Positions 32,677-42,728 are shown, counted from the first letter of the stretch. The stretch is 64,000 nucleotides of DNA from Nocardioides renjunii (GCF_034661175.1 NZ_CP141058.1:2480001-2544000), one strand, 5' to 3'. Made by a program: numbers and translations. Notes: generated by a model from the letters alone, not told the origin.

Positions 32677-33477
32677 TCAGGCGAGCGCGGCCGCGACGGC
32701 GCGGAACCGGCGTACCTGCGCCTCGCGCTCGAGGCGGCGCTGCTCGTCGAGGTCGCGGTCGCCCGCGCCCTGCAGCAGGGCCTTGGTCTCGGCGACGACC
32801 CCGGGCATCGGCGCGACGAGGGAGGCCGCGAGCCCGGCGACCGCGTCATCGAGCTCCGCGGCCGGGACCGCGGCCGTGGCCAGCCCGATGCGGACGGCCT
32901 CCTCGGCGGTGACCACGCGTGCGGTCGCGCAGATCTCCAGCGCCCGGGCGTAACCGACGTGCTCGACCAGCGGCTGGGTGCCGGTCAGGTCGGGGACGAG
33001 GCCGAGCGCGGACTCCTTCATCGAGAACATCGCGTCCTCGGCCACGACCCGCAGGTCGCAGGACAGCGCGAGCTGGAAGCCGGCGCCGATGGCGTGGCCG
33101 CGCACCTTGGCGATCGAGACGAACCGCGGGTCACGCAGCCAGGTGAACCCGCGCTGGAACTCCTCGATGCGGGCCGAGGCCTCCTCGTCGCTCAGGGCCA
33201 GCAGGCCCACGACGCTCTCGTGGCCGTCCTCGAGGGACGCCGTGGGGTCGAGCATGGCCCGGTCGAGGCCGGCCGAGAAGCTGGCGCCCTCCCCCGCCAC
33301 CACGACGACCCGCACCTCGTCGGGCAGGGTCCGGCCGATCTCACCGAGCGCCAGCCACATCGCGGGCGTCTGCGCGTTGCGCACCTCGGGCCGGTCGAGC
33401 GTCACGGTGGCGACGGGCCCCTCGACGTGCAGGCGGAGTCCGACGGTCGCGAGCTGCTCGGGAGTCATGCCCCGCAC
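32677..33477 (-). CDS. enoyl-CoA hydratase/isomerase (crotonase) family protein
   Basis: 266 residues of the crotonase fold: VATVTLDRPEVRNAQTPAMW, VVVAGEGASFSAGLDRAM (oxyanion hole) and VRGHAIGAGFQLALSCDLRVVAEDAMFSMKESALGLVPD. The first catalytic Glu of canonical hydratases (GGCELA) is Gln here (GAGFQLA), while the second (KESALG) is kept. So it may be an isomerase, hydrolase or other crotonase-fold enzyme instead of a hydratase. GTG 33477 is used; an ATG nine nt later is an alternative. The ABC-F gene lies upstream on the same strand, as in mycobacteria (echA12 beside an ABC-F gene). Confidence 0.88.
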   Translation of the reverse strand: MRGMTPEQLATVGLRLHVEGPVATVTLDRPEVRNAQTPAMWLALGEIGRTLPDEVRVVVVAGEGASFSAGLDRAMLDPTASLEDGHESVVGLLALSDEEASARIEEFQRGFTWLRDPRFVSIAKVRGHAIGAGFQLALSCDLRVVAEDAMFSMKESALGLVPDLTGTQPLVEHVGYARALEICATARVVTAEEAVRIGLATAAVPAAELDDAVAGLAASLVAPMPGVVAETKALLQGAGDRDLDEQRRLEREAQVRRFRAVAAALA

Positions 33478-33516
33478 GTTACTACCGGCGAGTAGATGAC
33501 CGGTCCGGCCCCGGCC

Positions 33517-35115
<1,599 letters not shown>

Positions 35116-35235
35116 CTCGGGCCACATCCTACGAAGGGGTGGAGCGCGGAGCCCCATCGGCGACCCAGGGGCTACTGTGCGCAGAGGTCACATCCCGTGG
35201 CGGAACGGCGTCACCACGTGCGGAAAGGCAGCACC

Positions 35236-36180
35236 ATGCGCTTCAACCCCAAGGCCGACATCAGCCGAGGCCGCGTCCGCGACGCGGGCGGCGGCCGTGG
35301 CGGCATGGGCGGCGGCGGGATGCGGATGCCCCTGCCGGGCGGCACCCGCGCGGGCGGTGGCATCGGCGGCGTCCTCATCGTCATCCTCTTCCTCGTGCTC
35401 ACCCAGTGCATGGGCGGCGGTGAGGGTAGCGGCGGCGGGCTGCCGGGCGGCAGCACCGGCGGCTCCCTCGGCCAGGCGCAGGGCATCAACGAGAACGACG
35501 AGCGCTACGCCAACTGCCAGACCGGGCAGGACGCCAACGAGGACCCCGACTGTGCCCGGGTGGCCGTCGCGGTGTCGCTCGAGCAGTACTGGGCGCAGGC
35601 GCTGCCCCAGCAGTCCGGCACCCAGTTCGACCCCGCCCAGATCAACACCTTCGCCGGCGCCGTGTCGACCGGGTGCGGCCAGGCCTCCTCGCAGGTGGGT
35701 CCGTTCTACTGCCCGCCCGACCAGCAGATCTACCTCGACACCACGTTCTTCGAGGACGTCCTCCAGGGCCAGCTCGGCGGCCAGGGCGGCGATTTCGTCG
35801 AGCCCTACGTCCTCGGCCACGAGTACGGCCACCACATCCAGAACCTGCTCGGCACCATGGGTCAGGTCCGCACCCAGCAGGGCCCCGACTCCGACGCCGT
35901 ACGCCTCGAGCTGCAGGCCGACTGCTACGCCGGCATGTGGACCCGCGACGCCAGCGACGGCGACGGCATCCTCGCCGAGCTCGACGAGGGCGACATCGCC
36001 GAGGCGGTCGACTCGGCCAAGACCGTCGGCGACGACCGGATCCAGCAGAAGTCGGGCGGCCGCGTCGACCCGGAGGGCTGGACGCACGGCTCGTCGGAGC
36101 AGCGGATGCGCTGGTTCATGACCGGCTATGAGCAGGGCACGCTCGAGGCGTGCGACACCTTCTCCGCCAGCCAGCTCTGA
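35236..36180 (+). CDS. YpfJ-family neutral zinc metallopeptidase
   Basis: 314 residues. A basic, Gly-rich N-terminal segment (GGGRGGMGGGGMRMPLPGG) is followed by one membrane helix (GIGGVLIVILFLVLTQCMGG) and a DUF/YpfJ catalytic domain with YVLGHEYGHHIQNLLG (zincin HExxH) and RLELQADCYAGMW, which supplies the third ligand. Paired Cys in the extracytoplasmic part (YANCQTG, PDCARV, STGCGQ, FYCPPD) suggest disulfides. The catalytic domain probably faces outside. ATG 35236 follows GGAAAGG. The gene is monocistronic and converges with the kinase-like gene. Confidence 0.92.
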   Translation: MRFNPKADISRGRVRDAGGGRGGMGGGGMRMPLPGGTRAGGGIGGVLIVILFLVLTQCMGGGEGSGGGLPGGSTGGSLGQAQGINENDERYANCQTGQDANEDPDCARVAVAVSLEQYWAQALPQQSGTQFDPAQINTFAGAVSTGCGQASSQVGPFYCPPDQQIYLDTTFFEDVLQGQLGGQGGDFVEPYVLGHEYGHHIQNLLGTMGQVRTQQGPDSDAVRLELQADCYAGMWTRDASDGDGILAELDEGDIAEAVDSAKTVGDDRIQQKSGGRVDPEGWTHGSSEQRMRWFMTGYEQGTLEACDTFSASQL

Positions 36181-36202
36181 GCCACCGGTCCGGTCGCCCG
36201 GG

Positions 36203-37105
36203 TCAGTCGAGCAGCGCCTCGATCTGACCGACCTGGCGCTGCATGGCGCGGATGTAGGGCGCCACGCTCGGGTGGCGGAACTTGCCCGCCAGTGCGCCGT
36301 CACCGTCGGCGACCCGCGCCAGCGCCCAGTCCAGCCGTGTGAGCGCGGTGTAGACGGCCATCACCCGGGCGCCGGTCAGCACCTGCTCGGCAGTGGCCAG
36401 GCCGGGCGGGAGGGCGGCGACGTACGCCTCCACGAGGGGCTCGACGTCCTCGCGGGTGGCCAGCGAGAGGTAGCCGAGGTCGGCGCCGACGGGTCCGCGA
36501 CCCAGGTGGGCCCAGTCGATCGCCACGGCGTCCCCGTCCGCGCGTCCGGGGATGTTGGCCACCGAGGGGTCGCCGTGCTGGGCCACCCGGGGCAGGGCGT
36601 CGCAGCGGTCGAGCCACACGGTGCGGTGCGACCACAGGTGGTCGGCGATGTCGGCCATCGGCGTCCGCGCCAGCGTGCGCCAGCCGCCGCGGCGATCGAC
36701 CAGCGCGAGCCGGCTGCGCAGCTGGTCGCGGGCCAGCCAGGCGTGCGCGCCGAGCTCGGCGGCGGCGAAGCGGCCCAGCGACGCGGCCAGCCACAGCCCC
36801 GGCACGTCGTGGTGCTCGACGCGCTCGTGGACCAGCGTGATGCCCTCCGCGTCCTCCTCGACCCGGACCACCGGCGCCTCGCGCAGCCCGGGGGTGCCGG
36901 CGACGACGCCGCTGAGGGCCACGTCCGCCGCCCGCCGCCAGTAGTTCACGTCGTGCGGGACGAGGGTCCCCGAGGGGTCGTGCGGCTCGGGGGTGCGCAA
37001 CCGCTTCACGACCACGTCACGGCCGCGGTGCGTGGCCGACCAGACCCCGACCGTGGCCGGGCCGGCGCCCGGCAGTCGCTGCCATCCCGGCTCGGGCTGC
37101 CACAT
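36203..37105 (-). CDS. phosphotransferase (APH/choline kinase-like) family protein
   Basis: 300 residues. A small-molecule-kinase fold: VWSATHRGRDVVVKRLRTPE (ATP-binding Lys), RVAQHGDPSVANIPGRADGDAVAIDWAHLGRGPVGADLGYL, which contains the Brenner-type HGD (the following Asn is in SVAN) and the metal-binding Asp of IDW. Family members phosphorylate aminoglycosides, choline, homoserine or sugars. Nothing nearby identifies the substrate. TAGCGT ends 7 nt before the ATG (37105). Confidence 0.85.
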   Translation of the reverse strand: MWQPEPGWQRLPGAGPATVGVWSATHRGRDVVVKRLRTPEPHDPSGTLVPHDVNYWRRAADVALSGVVAGTPGLREAPVVRVEEDAEGITLVHERVEHHDVPGLWLAASLGRFAAAELGAHAWLARDQLRSRLALVDRRGGWRTLARTPMADIADHLWSHRTVWLDRCDALPRVAQHGDPSVANIPGRADGDAVAIDWAHLGRGPVGADLGYLSLATREDVEPLVEAYVAALPPGLATAEQVLTGARVMAVYTALTRLDWALARVADGDGALAGKFRHPSVAPYIRAMQRQVGQIEALLD

Positions 37106-37158
37106 GTGCAGGACGCTAGCCGATCGGACAGCTCCGGAGGCCCGACGCGCGCCGGCCG

Positions 37159-37764
37159 TCAGGCGTTGATGACCTCGACGACGAGGGCCTGCGCGTCCCC
37201 GACGACCGCGTCCAGGACGGCCCGCCGCGGGTCCGGGACGGCGTGCCACGGGCCGACGACGGTGAGCCCGGACAGCCGCGGGTCGGCCAGCACCGCCTCG
37301 ACCGCCGGGTGGTCGCCGCCGGTCACCAGCGGTCCGGAGGACGGCAGGATCCGGGCGGCGTGGTCGGCGGCGGCGTCGTAGGCCTGGCGCGCCTGGTTGT
37401 CCCGCCGCCGGGCGAACCGCTGCTGGCTCTGCCCGCCCGCCTTGGTGCGCCCCTGCACGTGGCGCTGGCCGATCTTGTGCTCCACCATCTCGGTGCCGCG
37501 CAGCCGGGCGACGGCGAAGCCGCCCTTGCGCACGAGCAGCACCCCCCACTTCCCCGGCGCCATGGCCGCGGACGCGAAGGCGGCGGCCTCGGCCGGACCG
37601 TCGTACGCCGTCGCGAACGGAAGCCGGGCCGAGAAGTGCGAACCGTCCTCGGCCTCCCCGCGCAGCCCGCCGTCGTCGACGGCGAACCTGGCCGCGCCGT
37701 GCCGGGCGACGAAGTTGTCGACCCACCGCTCCCACCGCGCGGTGGGGACCAGGACGTGGGGCAC
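37159..37764 (-). CDS. acVLRF1-family peptidyl-tRNA hydrolase (Vms1-like release factor)
   Basis: 201 residues. The block EHKIGQRHVQGRTKAGGQSQQRFARRRDNQARQAYDAAADHAARIL matches the Vms1/eRF1-like release-factor module, with GGQSQQRF replacing the GGQ loop of eRF1. In actinobacteria this family is called acVLRF1 and is proposed to release stalled nascent chains from tRNA in ribosome rescue. N-terminal residues form a small domain (WVDNFVARHGAARFAVDDGGLRG). TAGCGT ends 7 nt before the GTG start (37764). No partner genes for ribosome quality control are adjacent. Confidence 0.85.
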   Translation of the reverse strand: MPHVLVPTARWERWVDNFVARHGAARFAVDDGGLRGEAEDGSHFSARLPFATAYDGPAEAAAFASAAMAPGKWGVLLVRKGGFAVARLRGTEMVEHKIGQRHVQGRTKAGGQSQQRFARRRDNQARQAYDAAADHAARILPSSGPLVTGGDHPAVEAVLADPRLSGLTVVGPWHAVPDPRRAVLDAVVGDAQALVVEVINA

Positions 37765-37793
37765 GGCAGGGACGCTACCGGGCGCTCGACCGG

Positions 37794-38036
37794 TCAGGCG
37801 CTGCGGCCGGTCCCGTCGCTCACGCGCGGGAAGGGGCTCAGCGAGAACACCGCCTCCACGGGCACGTCGAAGAACGCGGCGATGCGCAGCGCGAGGTCGA
37901 GGCTGGGGCTGTTCTCTCCGCGCTCGAGGTAGCCCACCGTCTGGTAGTGCACCCCGAGCGCCATGGCGAGGTCGCGGCGCGTCACGCCCTGCTCGGCGCG
38001 CAGGAGGGCGATGCGGTTGTGGACCACGTCGCTCAC
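37794..38036 (-). CDS. small Xre-type helix-turn-helix regulator
   Basis: 80 residues. NRIALLRAEQGVTRRDLAMALGVHYQTVGYLERGENSPSLDLALRIAAFFDVPVEAVFSL is a full five-helix Xre DNA-binding domain of the short YozG/Cro-like kind, with no sensor domain. The GTG start overlaps the permease stop in a GTGA junction, so it is the last gene of the ABC ATPase-permease-regulator operon and probably controls it. Confidence 0.9.
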   Translation of the reverse strand: MSDVVHNRIALLRAEQGVTRRDLAMALGVHYQTVGYLERGENSPSLDLALRIAAFFDVPVEAVFSLSPFPRVSDGTGRSA

Positions 38037-38902
38037 TTGACCCACTGGGACGCCGCCTCGCGGGCGGCGGCGACCTGCGAGCCGGACTGGCGGCGCGCCA
38101 TCCGGCGCAGCAGCGCCGGCGCGACGAGGGCACCCACGACCGCCCAGGCGCCCAGCACCGCGACGGTCTCCCAGGTGCGCCACGAGTCGCCGATCTCCGC
38201 GCTGGCGTAGGAGTCGGGCAGGAACGCCGAGCGCATCCCGAGGCCGAGCCAGTACATCGGGAAGACCTGCGCGACCACCTGGACCCAGCCCCAGAGCGCC
38301 TGCACGGGGTAGAAGATGCCGGAGATGCCGGCGAGCACCATGACCGGCAGCATCCCCCACATCCCGACCTTCTGGACGCCGGGCACGAGTGCGCCGATCA
38401 TCATCCCGATCGGCAGCGTCGCGAGGAGCCCGAGGACGAGCACCCACACCATCGTGAACCACCCGCTCGGGTCGGCCATCAGGTCGTCGAAGAGCAGGAA
38501 GCTCGGGACGAGCACGGCGACGAGCTGCGGCACCATGCTGGCGGAGTGCAGCACGAGCTGCCCGGCGAAGTAGCCGACCAGGCCGTGGGGCACCGCCTTG
38601 GCCCGCAGCAGCGTCCCGTCCTCCTTCTCCATGGCCAGGCTGTAGGCCGGCCCGATGACGAGGCCGAAGGCGACCAGGCCGCCCAGGATGCTCGGCAGCG
38701 CGACCGACGGCAGCAGGAGTCCGGTGTCGTCGACCGGGGTGTCGCGGCGGAGGTAGAGGTAGCCGACGGCGAGGAAGGCGGTGAAGAGGTAGAACCACTG
38801 GTCCTGCGAGCTGCGCAGGCTCTGCACGAACTCGGTCCACCCGCGTCGCACTCCGAGGCGTACGGCGTGGGGCACGGTGCCGGCCGGCGTCGGGCTGCTC
38901 AT
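38033..38902 (-). CDS. ABC-2 type transporter permease
   Basis: 289 residues with six membrane segments (WFYLFTAFLAVGYLYL, LGGLVAFGLVIGPAYSLAM, LVAVLVPSFLLF, WFTMVWVLVLGLLATLPIGMMIGAL, GMLPVMVLAGISGIFYPV, VAVLGAWAVVGALVAPALL) and the ABC-2 signature around EKEDGTLLRAKAVPHGLVGYFAGQL. It pairs with the upstream ATPase. ATG 38902 is preferred to GTG 38905 because GGAGG lies 7 nt before it; either overlaps the ATPase stop (TGATG). Confidence 0.9.
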   Translation of the reverse strand: MSSPTPAGTVPHAVRLGVRRGWTEFVQSLRSSQDQWFYLFTAFLAVGYLYLRRDTPVDDTGLLLPSVALPSILGGLVAFGLVIGPAYSLAMEKEDGTLLRAKAVPHGLVGYFAGQLVLHSASMVPQLVAVLVPSFLLFDDLMADPSGWFTMVWVLVLGLLATLPIGMMIGALVPGVQKVGMWGMLPVMVLAGISGIFYPVQALWGWVQVVAQVFPMYWLGLGMRSAFLPDSYASAEIGDSWRTWETVAVLGAWAVVGALVAPALLRRMARRQSGSQVAAAREAASQWVK

Positions 38903-39822
38903 CACACCACCTCCGTGAAGGCGCGGGCGGCGGCGTCGGCCTGCCCGGACTCGTGCCGCTGCACGAGGTCGAGGTAGGCGTCCTCGAGGCTCGCCCGCCG
39001 GACCTCGAGGTCGACCACCGGGTCACCTGGCTCGTCGAGGAGGCGGCGTACGAAGTCCGTGGCGTCGGCGGTCGAGTGCACGAAGCGCTCGCCCCCGCGC
39101 GACCACTTCACCTCGACCTCGAGCGCGGCCCGCAGGGCGAGCTGCTCGGCGGTGTCGTCGGCGACGATCCGCCCGCCCGCCAGGATCAGCACGCGGTCGG
39201 CGAGCTTCTCGGCCTCGTCCAGGTCGTGCGTGGTCAGCAGGATCGTGGTGTGCTCGAGGTCCGCGAGCCGGTGCACGACGTGGTGGAACTCGCGGCGCGC
39301 CTGCGGGTCGAAGCCGGCGGTGGGCTCGTCGAGGAAGAGCAGCTCGGGCCGGCCGATGATGCCCATCGCCACGTCGAGGCGGCGTCGCTGCCCGCCCGAG
39401 AAGGTCGCGATCTTCTGGTCCGCGAGGTCGTCGAGGCCGACCACCTCGATCAGCTCGTCGGTGGGCACCGGCCGCGGCCGGTCGGGCGTGGAGTAGGCGG
39501 TGTAGTAGCCCCCCACCTGGTCGAGGAGCGTCCGCGGCGTCCACCGCGCGTGGTCGCGCCACGACTGCAGGACCACGCCGGTGCGGGCCCGCCAGGCCTC
39601 GCTGGCGCGACGCGGGTCCTCACCCAGCACGACGACCTCGCCGGCGGACCGCTCGCGGAACCCCTCGAGGATCTCGATGGTGGTCGTCTTGCCGGCGCCG
39701 TTGGGCCCGAGCAGGCACACGACCTCGCCCGGCTCGATGGCGAAGTCGACGCCGGTCAGCACGTCCTTGTCGCCGTAGCGCATGCGCAGGTCGCGAACCT
39801 CGATGACGGGTGCGGTGCTCAC
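38902..39822 (-). CDS. ABC-2 type transporter ATP-binding protein
   Basis: 306 residues: Walker A LLGPNGAGKTTT, Q-loop VVLQSWRDHARWTPRTLLDQV, signature FSGGQRRRLDVAMGI, Walker B LLFLDEPTAG and H-loop LTTHDLDEAEKLA, plus a C-terminal domain typical of drug/antibiotic exporters (DrrA/CcmA class). The GTG start at 39822 is preceded by TACATT with a 6-nt spacer, so the operon of ATPase, permease and Xre regulator is probably leaderless. The transported substrate is unknown. Confidence 0.92.
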   Translation of the reverse strand: MSTAPVIEVRDLRMRYGDKDVLTGVDFAIEPGEVVCLLGPNGAGKTTTIEILEGFRERSAGEVVVLGEDPRRASEAWRARTGVVLQSWRDHARWTPRTLLDQVGGYYTAYSTPDRPRPVPTDELIEVVGLDDLADQKIATFSGGQRRRLDVAMGIIGRPELLFLDEPTAGFDPQARREFHHVVHRLADLEHTTILLTTHDLDEAEKLADRVLILAGGRIVADDTAEQLALRAALEVEVKWSRGGERFVHSTADATDFVRRLLDEPGDPVVDLEVRRASLEDAYLDLVQRHESGQADAAARAFTEVV

Positions 39823-39863
39823 CCGTTGAATGTAGTGCGTGTGCTGTCGATGTAGCAAGAGTG

Positions 39864-40832
39864 CTACAACGCCGACGGCAACCCGTCCTGCACGGCAGGA
39901 GGCGGGACGAGCTCCGCCAGGTCGCGGCGGGCGAAGGCGCCGGGCGCCATCCCGTGGGCTCGGCGGAACGCCCGGTTGAACGCGGCCTCGGACTGGTAGC
40001 CGACGCGCTCGGCGACCCGCGCCAGCGACAGGGTGCGCTCGCGGACCAGCCGGGCGGCCAGGTCCATCCGCCAGGCGGTGACGTAGCCCATCGGCGCCTC
40101 GTCGAGGGTCTCGCGGAACCGCGCCGCGAACGCGGAGCGCGACATCCCGGCCTCGGCGGCGAGCGAGGCGAGGCTCCACGGGGCGCCGGGCTCGGCGTGG
40201 AACGCGGCCAGCGCCCGTCCGACCTGCGGGTCGCGGAGGCCGGCGACCCAGCCGCGGTCGTGCGTCCCGGACTCCAGCCAGGAGCGTACGACCTGGACGA
40301 CGAGGATGTCGGCGAGGCGGGCGGTGACCACGTCGCTGCCCGGGCGCGGGTGGCGCGACTCGGCTCCGATGACGTCGAAGGCGGCGCGCATCCACGCGGC
40401 GTCGCCGCCGTCGCCCGCGGGAAGGACCCGCGGCAGGCTGCGCAGCAGCCGGGCCACTCCGAGCCCGGTGAAGCTGACCGCGCCGCAGACGACCTCGCTG
40501 CGCGGACCCGGACCGTCGATGCGGAGGCGCTCGTAGCGCTCCCCGAGCTCGACGCGGGGCAGGTCGAACAGCGGCGTCGCAGGGCTGCCCGGTGCGTCGA
40601 GGATGGCGTGCCCCGTGCCGGTCGGCACCAGCACCATGTCACCCGCGGACATCGTCGTGTGCTCGCCGTCGACCTCCAGCACGAGCCCGCCCTCGGTCAC
40701 CAGGTGGAACACCACGGTGCCGGGCAGGGGCGGGATCTCGATGCCCCATGGCGCCGAGAGCTCGGACACGGCGTAGAACACCCCGGTCATGCCGAAGTCC
40801 GTGAGGGTGTCGGTCAGCACGTCGCGGTCCAC
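39864..40832 (-). CDS. AraC-family regulator with cupin sensor domain
   Basis: 322 residues. An N-terminal cupin-like sensor (VVFHLVTEGGLVLEVDGEHTTMSAGDMVLVPTGTGHAIL, then GAVSFTGLGVARLLRSLPRVLP) is followed by a double helix-turn-helix AraC domain (WSLASLAAEAGMSRSAFAARFRETL; SLARVAERVGYQSEAAFNRAFRRAHGMAPGAFAR). It is divergent from an NAD(P)-binding protein gene across 128 bp. This is the usual layout for regulator and target in this family, so it probably activates that gene. Confidence 0.9.
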   Translation of the reverse strand: MDRDVLTDTLTDFGMTGVFYAVSELSAPWGIEIPPLPGTVVFHLVTEGGLVLEVDGEHTTMSAGDMVLVPTGTGHAILDAPGSPATPLFDLPRVELGERYERLRIDGPGPRSEVVCGAVSFTGLGVARLLRSLPRVLPAGDGGDAAWMRAAFDVIGAESRHPRPGSDVVTARLADILVVQVVRSWLESGTHDRGWVAGLRDPQVGRALAAFHAEPGAPWSLASLAAEAGMSRSAFAARFRETLDEAPMGYVTAWRMDLAARLVRERTLSLARVAERVGYQSEAAFNRAFRRAHGMAPGAFARRDLAELVPPPAVQDGLPSAL

Positions 40833-40960
40833 CCCTCGAGTGTGTCGCGCGCCGGACGATCGGGCAAGAGTCGCGGCGGATCTGGCATTGATCGTCCAGG
40901 CCACCGGCCGCAGGCTGGGAGCAACCCGGGAGCGGCCCGGAAGGATCCGAGGAGGAAGTC

Positions 40961-41611
40961 ATGAAGGTTCTCGTGGTGGGAGCAAGCAGGGGCACCGGCG
41001 CCGAGCTGGTCGCGGAGCTGGCGGGGCGCGGTCACCTGGTGACGGCGTACGCCCGCCGGCCGGGCGAGCACGGCGAGGAGGTCCGGACGGTCACCGGTGA
41101 CGTCCTGGACGCCGACAGCCTGGCGAAGGCGATGATCGGCCAGGACGCCGTGGCGGTCACCCTCGGCATCCCCGACAACCCGTTCCGGGTCCGGCTGACC
41201 CGGCGCGCCAGCTCGCGGCTCGACGTCCGGTCCGCCGGCACCGCGGCGGTGGTGGCGGCGATGCGCGAGCAGGGCGTACGACGCCTGGTGGTGCAGTCGA
41301 CCTACGGGATCGGCGACACCTACCGCCACCTCCCCCTGGCGCTCAAGGCGTTCTTCACCCTGGCGATCCGCCCGCAGGTGCGGGACCACGAGGTGCAGGA
41401 GAGGCTGGTCCGCGAGAGCGGCCTCGCCTGGACCATCGTGCGGCCGACCGTGCTCCACGACGACCCCGCCGAGGAGCCGGCGTACGTGAGCACCGACGAC
41501 CGCGCTCCCAGCATGCGGGTCTCGCGGCGCCAGGTCGCCCGGGTCGAGGCCGACGCGCTCGAGGACGACGGCCGGGTGTCGCAGGTGCTGAGCGTGACCG
41601 CGCCGGCCTGA
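40961..41611 (+). CDS. NAD(P)H-binding SDR-like protein (atypical, NmrA/SDR_a5 type)
   Basis: 216 residues. VLVVGASRGTGAELVAELAGRGH is the dinucleotide fold. VVQSTYGIGDTYRHLPLALKAFF and VREHEVQERLVRESGLAWTIVRPT-like segments place it with atypical SDRs that often lack redox activity. The ATG follows GAGGAGG with a 5-nt spacer. Control by the divergent AraC regulator is likely. Two large palindromes follow the gene. Confidence 0.85.
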   Translation: MKVLVVGASRGTGAELVAELAGRGHLVTAYARRPGEHGEEVRTVTGDVLDADSLAKAMIGQDAVAVTLGIPDNPFRVRLTRRASSRLDVRSAGTAAVVAAMREQGVRRLVVQSTYGIGDTYRHLPLALKAFFTLAIRPQVRDHEVQERLVRESGLAWTIVRPTVLHDDPAEEPAYVSTDDRAPSMRVSRRQVARVEADALEDDGRVSQVLSVTAPA

Positions 41612-41636
41612 GGTGGGTGTCTGTGGGCGTCCGCCG

Positions 41637-41685
41637 CGTCTGGAGTCCCCGGCGTCTGGAGTCCCCGGATATCCGGGGACTCCAG
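41637..41685. repeat. 16-bp direct repeat leading into a perfect 30-bp palindrome
   Basis: CGTCTGGAGTCCCCGG occurs twice in direct tandem (41637-41652, 41653-41668). The second copy forms the left side of a perfect palindrome (41656-41685) with half-site CTGGAGTCCCCGGAT centred between 41670 and 41671. It lies between the convergent SDR-like and NYN genes. With no loop or T tract it is not a standard terminator. Confidence 0.85.
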
Positions 41686-41691
41686 CGTCAA

Positions 41692-41732
41692 CGCGGAAGA
41701 TCCGAGCCGCCACGTGACTCGGATCTTCCGCG
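41692..41732. terminator. perfect 15-bp hairpin between convergent genes
   Basis: CGCGGAAGATCCGAG (41692-41706) pairs perfectly with CTCGGATCTTCCGCG (41718-41732) across an 11-nt loop. It ends 16 nt before the NYN gene's stop. It could act as a bidirectional terminator or RNA-end protector; there is no T tract on either side. Confidence 0.5.
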
Positions 41733-41747
41733 ATCAGCTCGCGCCGG

Positions 41748-42293
41748 TCAGAGGAAGTCGAGCGGGTCGAACTCGTCGATGGGGATGACCCGGACGCGTG
41801 GCAGCGCGGAGTTGAAGGCCGCGATGTCGTACTCCAGGTCGAAGATGCGCAGGCCCGGCAGGTTGCGGAACTGCGAGTTCACGAACTCCGTGAAGCCGAT
41901 GACACCGACCTGCCGGCTCCCGTCGCACAGCGCGGAGACCTGGTCGACGAAGTCGCCGTCGTGGCTGACCAGCACCACGTCGGCCGGGCGGTCGACGAGG
42001 GCCTCGGCGGTGCGCTGAATGGCGATGTCGACGATCTTGCCCTCACCGCTCAGCGGGATCGGCTTGAAGCCGATCGCGAGCAGCGCCTGCACGAAGCTGG
42101 TCGGCAGCTCGGTGCTGGCCGCCAGGAAGAAGAGCCCGGTGACGTCCTGGTCGAAGGCCCGCTCGGCCCACTCCAGGAGCCGGTCCCAGCGGGGCCGCTC
42201 CTCCGGCCGCGGGCGCCGGCCCAGGATCGAGGTCCCCAGGGTGGCGTCGATGTTCTCCCCGTCGACGAGGAGGTAGGTCATCCGCTCGGCCAT
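41748..42293 (-). CDS. NYN (PIN-like) domain putative ribonuclease
   Basis: 181 residues. TYLLVDGENIDATL carries the first acidic residues and DVVLVSHDGDFVDQVSALCDGSRQVGVIGFTEF the second cluster of the NYN/LabA metal-dependent nuclease fold. PADVVLVSHDGDF is especially typical. It should be a cytoplasmic RNase acting in RNA turnover. ATG 42293 is chosen (conserved MTYLLVDGEN begins four codons later); a GTG six codons upstream is possible. It is the last of three minus-strand genes (nucleotidyltransferase, ASCH, NYN). Confidence 0.88.
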   Translation of the reverse strand: MAERMTYLLVDGENIDATLGTSILGRRPRPEERPRWDRLLEWAERAFDQDVTGLFFLAASTELPTSFVQALLAIGFKPIPLSGEGKIVDIAIQRTAEALVDRPADVVLVSHDGDFVDQVSALCDGSRQVGVIGFTEFVNSQFRNLPGLRIFDLEYDIAAFNSALPRVRVIPIDEFDPLDFL

Positions 42294-42344
42294 GCGAGGA
42301 CTCTCCCACACGGCCGGCGCCGCGGATCGTCGCCGACGCTCCCG

Positions 42345-42728
42345 TCAGCGCCGGTAGACGACCGTGAACGACTCGACGACCTCGTCGCCGCTCACCGCCA
42401 CGTCGGCGACCTCGACGAGCGCCCGCGGGACACCGGAGCCGTCGCACAGGATCGACAGCACGCCGACCTGCGGCAGCTCGCCGTCGTAGTCCGCGGTCGC
42501 GGCCGTCGTCCGGCCGCGCTCGTCGGCCAGCACCTGGGCCACGAAGGCGTCGGACTCCTCGGCCGAGTCGCCGTAGGCCCACGCCGGAGGCGGCACCGAC
42601 TCGAGGGTCGTCGGCCCGAAGTAGGTCGGGGCGGCGTTGAGCTTGGCGTGGAAGCGGGCGAGGTTCCAGAAGCTGCGCAGCTCCTCGTGGTCGAAGTCCT
42701 CGGACAGGTCGACCTCGGGCTCGCTCAT
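42345..42728 (-). CDS. ASCH domain protein
   Basis: 127 residues. LRSFWNLARFHAKLN at the N-terminus, GDSAEESDAFVAQVLADERGRTTAATADYDGELPQVGVLSILCDGSGVPRALVEVADVAV in the middle. This is the ASCH beta-barrel layout (FW..., G..ATA..., LP.vGd..., dG.g.P.alievt.v), a PUA-like RNA-binding fold; one E. coli ASCH protein is an amidohydrolase. TAGGCT ends 7 nt before the ATG. Its function here is unknown. Confidence 0.8.
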   Translation of the reverse strand: MSEPEVDLSEDFDHEELRSFWNLARFHAKLNAAPTYFGPTTLESVPPPAWAYGDSAEESDAFVAQVLADERGRTTAATADYDGELPQVGVLSILCDGSGVPRALVEVADVAVSGDEVVESFTVVYRR

